Notes: generated from the sequence alone by a model not told the origin. Numbered from the stretch's first letter, positions 55,362 to 64,000 are shown. The stretch is 64,000 bases of DNA from Niastella soli (GCF_017742245.1 NZ_JAGHKO010000014.1:62001-126000); one strand, 5' to 3'. A program made the numbers and translations.

Positions 55362-55453
55362 ACTACGTCAATGACCCAGATAATATAATTTGAAATTTAT
55401 AAACTGCTCACAAATAAGCATCTGGAAAAAAAACTGACGTAGTCAACTACGTC
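55362..55453. promoter_or_regulatory. Three copies of ACTACGTC(A) upstream of the second susC
   Basis: ACTACGTCA occurs at 55362-55370, its reverse complement TGACGTAGT at 55435-55443, and ACTACGTC at 55446-55453. The last two make an 8-bp palindrome with a 2-base centre that overlaps the stop codon of the REC-AraC gene. The gene-free stretch 55044-55446 otherwise holds a weak GGGG/CCCC hairpin near 55340-55357 and a long AT-rich leader. Confidence 0.45.
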
Positions 55454-56760
55454 TCGACCCGTCTGAGGATTTGTTCGTTTATATTGTACTGTTTACCGAA
55501 ATTTTTTCGGTATTTCTCAATGTACTCCGAGGGTTTCATTCCAAACAACCGGGTAAAGTGCTCCCTGAAATGTTTGATATCCCCCATACCTACCTGGTAG
55601 GCGGTTTCATTGATGTTATAATTGGAGTTGATGAATAATTCGGCCGCTTTGCGTAAACGAATAAAGCGTACAAATGCGTTGGCCGGCTGGCCGCATACCG
55701 CTTTGATCTTTTTATTCATTTTGGAATAGCTCATACCCAATTCATGCGCCAGGGCCTGAATGGAGAACTGGTCATCGTCGAGATGGGTCTCTACAATGGC
55801 AATACAGTTATCGAGGAAGGCTTTGTACTCGGCTGATACTTTCAGCGGGTTCTGCTGGAGGGTGATCTCGTTATAGAAATATTTCTGCAGGTTGTTCTTA
55901 CTTTTTATCAGGGCTATTACCCGGGCTACCAGCAGGTCCTTGTCGAAGGGCTTGGTAATATAATCATCGGCACCGCTTTCCACGCCCTGTAACCGGGTAT
56001 CGGTTGCACCGCTGCCCGATAACAGGATCACCGGGATATGCCCCAGGCCATTGTCGTCTTTTATTATTTTACAGAATTCAATACCCGTCATGCCGGGCAT
56101 GAACACATCGCTGATGATTATATCGGGTTGGAACTGGCGCGCCAGCACCAATCCTTCTTCTCCACTAGGCGCTTCATACACAGTAAATTGTTCGTTGAAA
56201 AGCTTTGCTATATACCGCCTGATGTCGGCATTGTCGTCCACGATCAGAATGCGCTGGTTTTCGGTGGCCACGGCATTGAATACGGTTTGGCCGCTTTGTC
56301 GTTCCTGTTCCGCAACCAGGGGCGCCATGGGCGCTATATCTGCCCATAGTTCCGGTCCTTCCGCCGGTCCATCGGCCCTCCCTTCCTGCCCGGCAAACAA
56401 TTGTAATTGATCTGCCAGATTTAACAGGCGCTGGTTCATGCGCTGCGCTTCGATCAGTGCGTCATTTTTTTCTTTCTCTGTTTTGGTCAGTGCGGCCACA
56501 GCTTCCATTCTTTGCCTTTCGGCCTGTTCTTTTTCTGCTGTTAATTGTTGAACCTGTTTATCGTAAGCCAACCGGGTCTGCTTTGCTTTATATTTTTGCC
56601 AGGTATACAATAGTACGCTACCCAGGAATGCATAAAATAGAAAAGCCCACCGGTTTTCAAACCAGTGAAAAGGTGTAGCCGGTTGTCCGGCTGCAAATAA
56701 TGAATGGGTAAATAAAAGTGCCAGTAAGCAAGCAATAGTCTTTCTTTCTCTCATGTGCAA
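55447..56760 (-). CDS. Membrane-anchored receiver-AraC regulator lacking a kinase
   Basis: The 437-residue protein starts with a signal-like segment (about 8-25) and a transmembrane helix (about 38-53, WAFLFYAFLGSVLLYTW). A coiled coil of about 65 residues and a linker follow. The receiver domain (about 170-290) has DD at 175-176, phospho-acceptor D218 (IISDVFMPGMTG) and K270. An AraC helix-turn-helix (about 325-425, QALAHELGMSYSKMNKKIK and NETAYQVGMGDIKHFREHF) ends the protein. Hybrid two-component regulators have a sensor and kinase between the helix and the receiver. Here only the coil remains. It probably controls the SusC/SusD operon. Confidence 0.85.
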   Translation of the reverse strand: MHMRERKTIACLLALLFTHSLFAAGQPATPFHWFENRWAFLFYAFLGSVLLYTWQKYKAKQTRLAYDKQVQQLTAEKEQAERQRMEAVAALTKTEKEKNDALIEAQRMNQRLLNLADQLQLFAGQEGRADGPAEGPELWADIAPMAPLVAEQERQSGQTVFNAVATENQRILIVDDNADIRRYIAKLFNEQFTVYEAPSGEEGLVLARQFQPDIIISDVFMPGMTGIEFCKIIKDDNGLGHIPVILLSGSGATDTRLQGVESGADDYITKPFDKDLLVARVIALIKSKNNLQKYFYNEITLQQNPLKVSAEYKAFLDNCIAIVETHLDDDQFSIQALAHELGMSYSKMNKKIKAVCGQPANAFVRFIRLRKAAELFINSNYNINETAYQVGMGDIKHFREHFTRLFGMKPSEYIEKYRKNFGKQYNINEQILRRVET

Positions 56761-56904
56761 AGTTCAGGCAGCAATCAGCCCTTATGGTTTCATTGTGTTG
56801 CTGATCAAAAATAACAAATTACTCAGTAAAAATTGAGTAAACCAGTAATAAATCCATAATACGCTCTTCACTATCTTTGGCGCCAAAATTTAAAGCGTCC
56901 CGAT

Positions 56905-57960
56905 ATGGAATACAGAATATTAGGCCGTTCAGGTCTTAAGGTATCGACTATAACTCTTGGAACAATGACTTTTGGCGGCGCCGGTAAATTTGCCTCAGTT
57001 GGAAATATTGATGTTGCCCAGGGCCGCACTATTATTGATTATTGCATTGATCAGGGCATCAACCTCATTGACACTGCCAATATTTACTCTGCCGGATTAT
57101 CGGAAGAGATCATTGGCGAGATCTTACATGGAAAACGTCCGGGTAATGTATTGCTTGCCTCCAAAGCAAGAATGCCGCTGGGCACCGGAGCACCAAACGA
57201 TGAAGGTTTTTCGAGATACCATATTATTCAGGAATGCGAGAAAAGTTTAAAGAGGTTACGTACCGACGTAATTGACATTTATTATATGCACCAGTGGGAT
57301 GGTCTTACACCGCTGGATGAAATGCTGGAAGCGCTGGACACCCTGGTTAAACAAGGTAAGGTGCGCTACATCGGCAGTTCCAACTTCTCTGGCTGGCATA
57401 CGATGAAAGCATTGAGCACCAGCGCGGCACACGGCTATCAACGTTTTGTGACCCAACAGATCCATTATTCGCTGGAAGCCCGGGAAGCTGAATATGAATT
57501 GTTGCCGATTGGCATCGATCAGGGGTTGGGTGCATTGATCTGGAGCCCATTGGCCGGCGGTTTGCTAAGCGGAAAATATACGCGCGATATGCAAACCCGT
57601 AAAGAAGGCCGTTTTGCTGAAGGCTGGACGGAACCTCCTATCCGGGATTTTGATCGCCTCTGGAACATAGTGGATGTGCTGAAAACCATTGCTACGGAAA
57701 AACAGGTAACACCTGCTCAGGTTGCCCTGGCATGGGTACTGGGCCGTGCATCTGTTTCTTCATTGGTTATTGGCGCCCGGAACATCGACCAGGTAAAGGA
57801 AAACATCCAGGCAGCATCGGTAACGTTAACAGAAAAAGAGCGGGAAAGACTAAATGAAGTGAGCCGTTTACCTATGTTGTATCCTTACTGGCATCAGGCT
57901 GCCCTGGCAAAAAACCGGTTAAGTCCGGCTGATAAGATCTTACTGGATGAGCATATCTAA
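56905..57960 (+). CDS. Aldo/keto reductase
   Basis: The 351-residue protein is an aldo/keto reductase of the YajO/potassium-channel-beta-like group. The catalytic tetrad is visible as D in LIDTANIYSAG, Y in the same motif, K in LASKARM, and H in YYMHQWDG. The NADPH-binding end, SSLVIGARNIDQVKEN, is conserved. It reduces aldehydes or ketones. No operon partner is evident. Confidence 0.92.
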   Translation: MEYRILGRSGLKVSTITLGTMTFGGAGKFASVGNIDVAQGRTIIDYCIDQGINLIDTANIYSAGLSEEIIGEILHGKRPGNVLLASKARMPLGTGAPNDEGFSRYHIIQECEKSLKRLRTDVIDIYYMHQWDGLTPLDEMLEALDTLVKQGKVRYIGSSNFSGWHTMKALSTSAAHGYQRFVTQQIHYSLEAREAEYELLPIGIDQGLGALIWSPLAGGLLSGKYTRDMQTRKEGRFAEGWTEPPIRDFDRLWNIVDVLKTIATEKQVTPAQVALAWVLGRASVSSLVIGARNIDQVKENIQAASVTLTEKERERLNEVSRLPMLYPYWHQAALAKNRLSPADKILLDEHI

Positions 57961-58232
57961 AAGAATGGATGCTTGTCGATAAAGTAAATCAGCAGTTTAT
58001 ATAAACGAGTACGAAGCGCGCGAATTTTCGTACCTCCTACCTCTTTTTCTAAAATGGCGCTCTGACGAATCGGAGTGCCAATCAATCTTAACTTGTTAAC
58101 ATATCAACCATTCAACCTCCTACCTCTTACCTCCTACCTCATAAAGCTTTACAAAAGAGCGCGACTCACACTCAGCATCATTTTCTGTACCTTTCCGTAG
58201 GATCTTCCCCCAAACATTCAACACGTTATTAT
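57961..58232. repeat. Intergenic repeat region with hairpin and ACCTCCT heptads
   Basis: GTACGAA at 58009 and TTCGTAC at 58027 form an inverted pair. The GGCGCTCTGAC hairpin copy lies at 58056-58079. Near 58110-58140, ACCTCCT, ACCTCTT and ACCTCCT follow one another every 7 bases. Confidence 0.6.
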
Positions 58233-58949
58233 ATGCAAACTCATTTTTTCAGTAGTAAAGAAAGAGGCATAAAGGACATTGGCTGGTTAAAAAGCAATTT
58301 CTATTTCAGTTTCAGCGACTATTATCACCCTTTAAAAAGTGCATTCGGCACCCTCGTTGCTTTTAACGACGATTATCTTGTTGAACCCGGAAAAGGATTT
58401 GGCGTTCACCCGCATATAAATATGGAGATCATTTCCATTTTACTAAAGGGAAAAATGAACCATAAAGATTCTATGGGTTACAGCACCGTAATAGAACCAG
58501 GCGGTGTACAGATCATGAGTGCAGGCAGCGGTTTGCGGCATGAAGAATATAATATCGGTGAAGAGGATGTAAATTTTCTGCAGATCTGGATCCAGCCCAA
58601 ACAACAAAACATTATACCCCGTTATCAGCAAAGAAGCTTTCCGGTTGAAAGCCGGAAAAATAAGCTTACTACCATAGTTTCCGGTGAAGAAGGATTAAAA
58701 CATTGCTGGATCAATCAGAATGCAAAATTATTACTGGGCGCCTTTGATCAAAATGAAGTAGTGCGCCACAACCTTCACAAAGAAAATATGTGCGTTTTTG
58801 TATTTGTAATTTCCGGAGAGATCCTGGTTAACCGCATACCCGTATTTACCAGAGATGCCTTAGGCATTTGGGATGCCAGCCACTTTGAAATAACCTGCAG
58901 GGAAACCAGTGAGTTCCTGATCATAGAAACGCCTATCAATCAAAAATAA
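58233..58949 (+). CDS. Pirin-family cupin protein
   Basis: The 238-residue protein has the pirin bicupin fold. Metal ligands are in GVHPHINMEIISILLKG and IMSAGSGLRHEEYN. The N-terminal part, WLKSNFYFSFSDYYHPLKS, is also typical. Bacterial pirins act as quercetinase-like dioxygenases or bind regulatory partners. Context gives no specific role. Confidence 0.9.
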   Translation: MQTHFFSSKERGIKDIGWLKSNFYFSFSDYYHPLKSAFGTLVAFNDDYLVEPGKGFGVHPHINMEIISILLKGKMNHKDSMGYSTVIEPGGVQIMSAGSGLRHEEYNIGEEDVNFLQIWIQPKQQNIIPRYQQRSFPVESRKNKLTTIVSGEEGLKHCWINQNAKLLLGAFDQNEVVRHNLHKENMCVFVFVISGEILVNRIPVFTRDALGIWDASHFEITCRETSEFLIIETPINQK

Positions 58950-59045
58950 ACCCGCACTCCGCCTTTTAAACAAACAAGAAACGACTTTTAAACAAAACAG
59001 CCACCTTCCATTCAGCCTCACCTTTGCAGTAGAAAAATAACTGAT

Positions 59046-60062
59046 ATGGAAGGAATACAACAACTACAACAACCCATTCATGCTGGGTTTACTGCAGCAT
59101 CTACTACAACCGATGTGATCGCAGGCATTGATCTGAGCGGCAAAACAGCCATTGTAACAGGCGGTTACGCAGGTATAGGGCTCGAAACGGTAAAAACATT
59201 TGTAAAAGCGGGCGCCCGGGTGGTAGTGCCAGCGCGCGACATGGCAAAGGCCCAGGCGAATTTGCAGGGAATTGAAAGGGTAACTATTGAACCTATGGAT
59301 CTTATAGACCCTGCTTCTATCACCGAATTTGCCAGCAAATTCCTGGCTTCGAACAATGCACTGCATATACTGGTTAATAATGCGGGAATTATGTGGGTGC
59401 CGCTGCATCGCGATCTCCATGGCAATGAATCCCAATTAGCAACCAATCATTTGGGCCATTTTCTATTGACTGCCCAATTGTGGCCGGCCCTTGCAAATGC
59501 CAAAGGTGCACGGGTCATCAATGTTTCTTCGCGTGGGCATTTTGCTTCGCCAATCCATTTTGAGGATCCGAATTATGAACACCGGGCCTATGACCCACAA
59601 ACGGCGTATGGACAATCAAAAACGGCCAATATACTTTTTACGGTTGAGTTAGATCGCCGGGGGCAATTGCATGGTGTTCGTTCCTTTTCTTTACATCCTG
59701 GCGCTATTGTAGATACCGATCTTAAAAGAGTGCTTTCGCGGGAAAGGCTGATCGAGCTCGGCGTATACGACAAGGACGGCAACCCTGTATATGATGCCAC
59801 AAAAGGATTAAAGACCATTCCGCAAGGTGCTTCTACCATCGTATGGTGTGCTACCAGTCAGGCATTGAATGATAAAGGCGGCGTCTATTGTGAAGACAAT
59901 GACATTGCCATCCTGAGTCAAAGTGATGACGACGTAGCTAATTCGGTCAACAGGACCATGCGCAATGAAAAAGGCGTTATGCCTTACGCCATCAATGCGG
60001 AGAACGCAAAAAAGCTATGGACGTTGAGTGAGCAGTTAACAAACATTTCTTTTAAAATCTAA
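59046..60062 (+). CDS. Short-chain dehydrogenase/reductase
   Basis: The 338-residue protein has a long N-terminal extension of about 30 residues before the NAD(P)-binding motif VTGGYAGIGLE. NNAGI and the active-site YGQSKTANILF follow. The layout resembles the WW-domain oxidoreductase/retinol-dehydrogenase-like branch. The substrate is unknown. The AraC gene starts 5 bases later, so the two are co-transcribed. Confidence 0.9.
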   Translation: MEGIQQLQQPIHAGFTAASTTTDVIAGIDLSGKTAIVTGGYAGIGLETVKTFVKAGARVVVPARDMAKAQANLQGIERVTIEPMDLIDPASITEFASKFLASNNALHILVNNAGIMWVPLHRDLHGNESQLATNHLGHFLLTAQLWPALANAKGARVINVSSRGHFASPIHFEDPNYEHRAYDPQTAYGQSKTANILFTVELDRRGQLHGVRSFSLHPGAIVDTDLKRVLSRERLIELGVYDKDGNPVYDATKGLKTIPQGASTIVWCATSQALNDKGGVYCEDNDIAILSQSDDDVANSVNRTMRNEKGVMPYAINAENAKKLWTLSEQLTNISFKI

Positions 60063-60067
60063 GTAGT

Positions 60068-60865
60068 ATGGGGAAACCGGAAGCGTTATTTCAGGGCAAA
60101 GTATTTTTATCGTGTACGAGGGAAAAAAGTTACACCCGCGAACTGGTGCTTGACCAGCCGGCGTTGTCGTACATTTTTGCCGGCACCTTTACGGTCACTG
60201 ATGGCAATGACACGCATATTTATCACCCGGGAGATCTGGTGATCATACCCAGGAATCAACTCTTGCGGGTGGCTAAAATACCGGCAGCGAATGAAGCATA
60301 TCGGTCTGTGGCGATTTTTTTCCCGGCTGCCACGCTTCGAAAATTCTATGCATCGCATCCGGTTCCTTCCCAACCATTACAACCAAAATACCTGGCCATC
60401 AAGCGGCATCCGTTGTTGAAAAGCCTGTTCACCTCCCTGCTGCCCTATTTTGAATTGCAGGATGAATTACCGGCTGGCTTGGCTGAAATAAAGATCCAGG
60501 AAACGTTGACCCTATTGAACGATTTGAACCCACAGGTGCAGGAACTGCTCGGTTCTTTTCAGGAACCTGATAAAGTAGACCTGCCCAGTTACATGGAACA
60601 GAACTTTATGTACAACCTGCCACTGGAGAAATTCGCTTATCTCACCGGGCGCAGTTTAACTACGTTTAAAAAGGATTTCAAAACGGTGTTCAATATTACA
60701 CCAGGCAGGTGGTTAACGGATAAACGACTGGAGCTGGCCCATTATCAATTATCCATACAAAAAAGAAAACCATCCGACATCTACCTCGATGCAGGATTTG
60801 AGAACCTGTCGCATTTCTCCTATGCTTTTAAAAAGAAGTTTGGGTATAGTCCGGCGACGGTGTAA
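60068..60865 (+). CDS. AraC-family regulator
   Basis: The 265-residue protein has an N-terminal cupin-like domain of about 120 residues (YIFAGTFTVTDGNDTHIYHP). The C-terminal helix-turn-helix pair (about 175-265) includes FAYLTGRSLTTFKKDFKTVF and FENLSHFSYAFKKKFGYSP. It lies directly behind the dehydrogenase and likely controls it. Confidence 0.88.
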   Translation: MGKPEALFQGKVFLSCTREKSYTRELVLDQPALSYIFAGTFTVTDGNDTHIYHPGDLVIIPRNQLLRVAKIPAANEAYRSVAIFFPAATLRKFYASHPVPSQPLQPKYLAIKRHPLLKSLFTSLLPYFELQDELPAGLAEIKIQETLTLLNDLNPQVQELLGSFQEPDKVDLPSYMEQNFMYNLPLEKFAYLTGRSLTTFKKDFKTVFNITPGRWLTDKRLELAHYQLSIQKRKPSDIYLDAGFENLSHFSYAFKKKFGYSPATV

Positions 60866-61250
60866 GAAAGGGCAATGGGGAAAACAAGTTTTTTTAGTTA
60901 TTTAGTTATATATATCAGGAGGATTGACGTGAATCGAAAACGGAGAGCCAAATTCCCCCGATGCATCGGGGGGTCGCAACATTCAGCACATAAACACTGA
61001 CAGACAGGGGTGGGTATTTTTTGATTGACGTCGAATGAAATACATAAACCCACCCCAGCCCCAGGAGGGGATTCTTTAAAACAAGCATTAACTAAACGAT
61101 ACAAGCGGTAGGCAATAGCAGACAGCCCCAATTGCCTTTTAACCGCGACATTGCCGATTGCCGATTCACGATTGCCGTCGCGAGGCTTAGACATCGTAAA
61201 TCCTTCACGTTTGACGTTTCACGACTGCCCCTGCCTATTGCCCATTGCAT
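60866..61250. repeat. Gene-free repeat region: MITE-like copy b and inverted heptads
   Basis: No gene is visible. Positions about 60937-61097 are a longer relative of the element at 2843-2956. Positions 61150-61177 are ATTGCCG, ATTGCCG, ATTCACG, ATTGCCG in tandem. At 61203-61223 stand TTCACG, TTTGACG and TTTCACG, the inverted form of the CGTGAAA/CGTCAAA heptads. Confidence 0.7.
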
Positions 61251-62510
61251 TTACGGCACTGGCAAAGTAGGCCGCGTAGCCGTTAACGCCATTTCCTTCT
61301 TAAACATTTTACCGCCATCACGGGTAAGGCGTAAATAGTAGTCACTCGTACATTTGGTGCCATCTTCATCAAGCGCCCAAAAACCTGAGCCTGCCGGTAC
61401 ATCATTGATGGTTTCGGCGGTTTTGGCTATCTGGTTGCCTTCATTGTATTCATCGAACATGCTGATGTAAATCCCCTGACAACCAAGCCGCGTCATGTTA
61501 TAAAACTGACGCCACATAAAATCCCCATGCGCGCGATGACGCGACTGCAGATCGCCTGGCAATACACATGGCTGATAGTCGATCCCGTACTTTTTGCAAT
61601 ACGCCAGGTCAGGTGTATTCACCGTTGCAAAAAAATTATCAGCTTCAGCAGCTTTTGAGATGCGGCCCACCATCCAGGGTGACAACATATTGAATGCTTT
61701 ATAAACCTCCAGAAAACCAGCGCGCGAATCGCTGGTCTGGTTTAACCAGTGTGTAGGCACGCCACCGATCACATAACAGCCCTGCGTTTTAAACCAATTG
61801 ATCACATCGAGACAAGCCGCTGTAGAAAAGTCGTGGTTGTTGTCGTTAAAACCAAAACCCCAGATACACACCACCGGTTTGCCATTTTGTTTGGCGTAGG
61901 CCGATGACTGGGTGTATTGTTTCATTTTATTCGTCCAGTCGGTTTTTAATTCAGTTTGCATGTTCGTCCAGCCACTTACATCGTACATGATATAAAATTT
62001 GACGTTGTATTTCTCTGAAGCCGTTTTCACTTTGGCGGTCATGGCATCGCGAACAGGGCCTTCTATACCATTGGGATTGAACCGTTGCAGGGCAGCCACA
62101 TCGATCTTATACTGGCTCATCCAGGAGAACTGTACATCTACTGTTTGATCGCTGAACGAAGAGAACAATTGCGCCGGTTGCCCATTACCGAGATTGGCAA
62201 AATTGGTATTGAATTTATTCGTGTATTCCCGTACATCGGGCCAGCTGATGAATGCTTTGTTGGTGGCGGATGGTGTGGTAGCCCAGTCCTGCCCCCAATG
62301 CCACCAGGCGTTGATGGGCGATCCATCGCCTTTACAGGCAAACCAGCCCTGGTAACCTACTGTAATTTTTCCAACCACATCGCCTGCCGGTGAAGGCCAG
62401 ACGGTGTCTTTTTTGTCGTCGTTATTATTGCCGCCGCCATTGTTATTGCTTTTGGCGCAGCACACCAGCATAACCATTAACACCAAGAGGATACTATTAT
62501 TTCTTTTCAT
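61251..62510 (-). CDS. GH71/99-like glycoside hydrolase lipoprotein
   Basis: The 419-residue lipoprotein has a signal ending at Cys (MLVCCAKS). The catalytic barrel matches the GH71/99-like family of Bacteroidota: VGYQGWFACKGDGSPINAWW, WHWGQDW, FYIMYDVSGW, VCIWGFGFND and YISMFDEYNEGNQI. Relatives include endo-alpha-mannosidases and enzymes annotated as xylosidases. The exact linkage is not clear. It follows the duplicated lipoprotein gene by 11 bases and belongs to the same operon. Confidence 0.85.
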   Translation of the reverse strand: MKRNNSILLVLMVMLVCCAKSNNNGGGNNNDDKKDTVWPSPAGDVVGKITVGYQGWFACKGDGSPINAWWHWGQDWATTPSATNKAFISWPDVREYTNKFNTNFANLGNGQPAQLFSSFSDQTVDVQFSWMSQYKIDVAALQRFNPNGIEGPVRDAMTAKVKTASEKYNVKFYIMYDVSGWTNMQTELKTDWTNKMKQYTQSSAYAKQNGKPVVCIWGFGFNDNNHDFSTAACLDVINWFKTQGCYVIGGVPTHWLNQTSDSRAGFLEVYKAFNMLSPWMVGRISKAAEADNFFATVNTPDLAYCKKYGIDYQPCVLPGDLQSRHRAHGDFMWRQFYNMTRLGCQGIYISMFDEYNEGNQIAKTAETINDVPAGSGFWALDEDGTKCTSDYYLRLTRDGGKMFKKEMALTATRPTLPVP

Positions 62511-62521
62511 AGTAACGAGTT

Positions 62522-63670
62522 TTATTTTTCTACCAGTCTAAGATCATCCAAACCCAATGCCACATCTGCATGCGTTTTACTGGTTGTCCATAAATAGAGG
62601 CGGAAGAAGTTAAAGGCGCTGAGTTTGGGCCCGCCATCACCGCTGCTTTCACCGGCATCGCTGAAGTTCAGCGTCAGTTCATTCCAGCCGTTCTTTAAAT
62701 TGGGCAGCATAGGCGCCAGGTTCCAGGAGTATTCGTTTTTGTCGCTTTCGCCCGAACTGGTCAATTCAAACTGACCATCGGCTTTTATCTGACTGATATC
62801 GCCAATGTATAACCACAGTTTCAGTGTCCCATTGGCCTTGGTGAGCCCCGCATTAAGCGCCGTTGGCCGTTTGTAAATAAAATGCATATAATCTTCCCCG
62901 CTTACAATAGGAGCCTTTAACCAGCCCTGCCCTTCTTTGGCGCCGGGTTTTTCAATAGCCCCTTTATTGCCGGCGGTTTCCCAGTTATCGAGCGCATCGG
63001 TATTATTGAATGTTTCCAGTGTTTTTGATTTCAGGCGGAACCGCAGGTCATCAACCCCAATGGCCACATCGTTGTGGTTCTTGCTGTTCGTCCACAGGTA
63101 CATGCGAAAGAAATTGAATGCATGAATATCGGGTCCGCCATCAGCTGACACCTGGGCCGTGCCGAAGTTGAGTTTTATTTCATTCCAGCCATTCTTAAGC
63201 CCTGGAATAATATCGGCCAGGTTCCAGGCAAATTCTTTTTTATCTGACTCACCGGAACTGGTAAGCTCTATTTGTCCGTCGTTGTTTTTCAGATCGGCCA
63301 CACTTGATACATAGAACCAGAAAACAAACTGGCCGGTCTCTACCGTAAGTTTGGGATCAACCGGCGCCGGACGTTTATAGATCAGGTGCATATAATCTTC
63401 CCCATTAACAATGGATGCTTTGAGCCAGCCTGCGCCTTCCTTGCCGCCTGTTTTTTCTATGGCGCCCTTGTTGCCGGCAGATTCCCAATTATCTATGGCA
63501 TCAGCAGTATTAAACGAAACCAAGGTGGGATCTGGTGGCGGCGGTGGAGGTGGTGGCGGCGGCGGTTTTAATCCACTGGTATCGCGGCTATGATAGTTTT
63601 CTTTTTTGCAGGAAGTGATGGTGATCATTGCAAACAATATTGTGATAGCAATAAATACAGTTAATTTCAT
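62522..63670 (-). CDS. Lipoprotein with two carbohydrate-binding-like repeats
   Basis: The 382-residue lipoprotein has a signal ending at Cys near residue 21 (ITSC) and an 11-proline run near residues 36-46. Two copies of a domain of about 160 residues follow. Each copy begins with a DNWE(S/T)AGNKGAIEK stretch and contains GEDYMH, IYKRP, LTSSGESDK and a DDLR end. The repeats look like a beta-sandwich carbohydrate-binding domain. The polyproline would hold them away from the membrane. With the GH71/99-like enzyme it probably forms a surface binding-plus-cleavage unit. Confidence 0.82.
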   Translation of the reverse strand: MKLTVFIAITILFAMITITSCKKENYHSRDTSGLKPPPPPPPPPPPDPTLVSFNTADAIDNWESAGNKGAIEKTGGKEGAGWLKASIVNGEDYMHLIYKRPAPVDPKLTVETGQFVFWFYVSSVADLKNNDGQIELTSSGESDKKEFAWNLADIIPGLKNGWNEIKLNFGTAQVSADGGPDIHAFNFFRMYLWTNSKNHNDVAIGVDDLRFRLKSKTLETFNNTDALDNWETAGNKGAIEKPGAKEGQGWLKAPIVSGEDYMHFIYKRPTALNAGLTKANGTLKLWLYIGDISQIKADGQFELTSSGESDKNEYSWNLAPMLPNLKNGWNELTLNFSDAGESSGDGGPKLSAFNFFRLYLWTTSKTHADVALGLDDLRLVEK

Positions 63671-63697
63671 ATCCTTATTGTTTAAAGGTTATTAATC

Positions 63698-63999
63698 GGC
63701 AATCGTGAATCGGCAATCGGCAATCGTGAAGCGGCAATCGGCAATCGTGAGGCGGCAATTTTGACCTCGCGTAATCGTGAAACGTCAAACGTGAAAGTTC
63801 TTATTGCGGAACTCCAATTAATAGCGAGCCTGCTTACAACTCACTACTCACCTTCAGCTCGGCATTTTAATTCTCATCAACATCACCTTACTCCTTCCTT
63901 TATCAACCCTATCAACTCTGTTACCTCTATCAACCTGCCTCCCCGTCAACGTGTCAACGAGTCAATGTGTTAACGTGTCAACTGATCAACTTTACTTAG
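63698..63999. repeat. Heptad array and composite intergenic repeat at the window edge
   Basis: Nine heptads fill 63698-63760: GGCAATC five times, GTGAATC, GTGAAGC and GTGAGGC once each, and GGCAATT last. Three more (CGTGAAA, CGTCAAA, CGTGAAA) fill 63776-63796. The CTTATTGCGG block and TCAAC octads follow in the same order as at 12941-13157. No gene is visible in 63671-64000. Confidence 0.8.
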
Positions 64000-64000
64000 G

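Overview
The window looks like a chromosomal stretch from a soil- or plant-associated member of the Bacteroidota, probably Chitinophagaceae (a Niastella/Chitinophaga-like genome). The evidence is two SusC/SusD pairs, several SpII lipoproteins, a T9SS type A C-terminal sorting domain, a LytS/LytR-type two-component pair, many AraC regulators, TAnnTTTG-type promoters, and a large set of enzymes for plant polysaccharides. I found no rRNA, tRNA, CRISPR array, phage or intact insertion sequence.

Layout. 0-6.6 kb holds a pectate lyase lipoprotein, a GH43-SGNH fusion enzyme, two secreted proteins of unknown function, a DUF4337-like membrane protein and a SugE/Gdx-type SMR exporter. 6.7-22.5 kb is a coherent sugar-acid locus. 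On the minus strand lie an AraC regulator, a gluconokinase-type FGGY kinase, two copies of a cassette made of a Sec-exported RraA-like aldolase and a Tat-exported enolase-superfamily dehydratase, and a BASS transporter between the cassettes. On the plus strand lie SusC, SusD and an IlvD/Edd aldonate dehydratase. 22.5-28 kb carries an arginase-fold protein, a LytTR response regulator and its LytS-like kinase, a CDP-alcohol phosphatidyltransferase and a UMF1 transporter. The last two genes are separated by a perfect 242-bp tandem duplication that created a gene fragment.

28.4-43.7 kb is again mostly glycan enzymes: a double GH43 with a C-terminal CBM-like domain, a short AraC protein, a GH3 beta-glucosidase, a glycine-rich T9SS protein, a TIGR03118 lipoprotein, a GH15 enzyme and a Tat-exported phospholipase C. 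43.7-49.6 kb is an accessory stretch with small genes, a frameshifted remnant, palindromic elements and a divergent HxlR/NAD(P)-oxidoreductase pair. 49.8-56.8 kb is a second SusC/SusD pair with a membrane-anchored REC-AraC regulator that looks like a hybrid two-component protein without its kinase. 56.9-60.9 kb has an aldo/keto reductase, a pirin, a short-chain dehydrogenase and an AraC regulator. 61.2-63.7 kb has a GH71/99-like lipoprotein and a lipoprotein with a duplicated carbohydrate-binding-like domain.

The most unusual feature is non-coding. Many intergenic spacers, including most of those inside the sugar-acid operon, are built from short words repeated every 7 or 8 bases (GGCAATN, GGCARAS, CGTGAAA/CGTCAAA, CTGAACT, ACCTCCT, TGATCAAC). 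They are assembled in a partly conserved order and occur in both orientations. Separate palindromic, MITE-like elements with inverted ends also occur.
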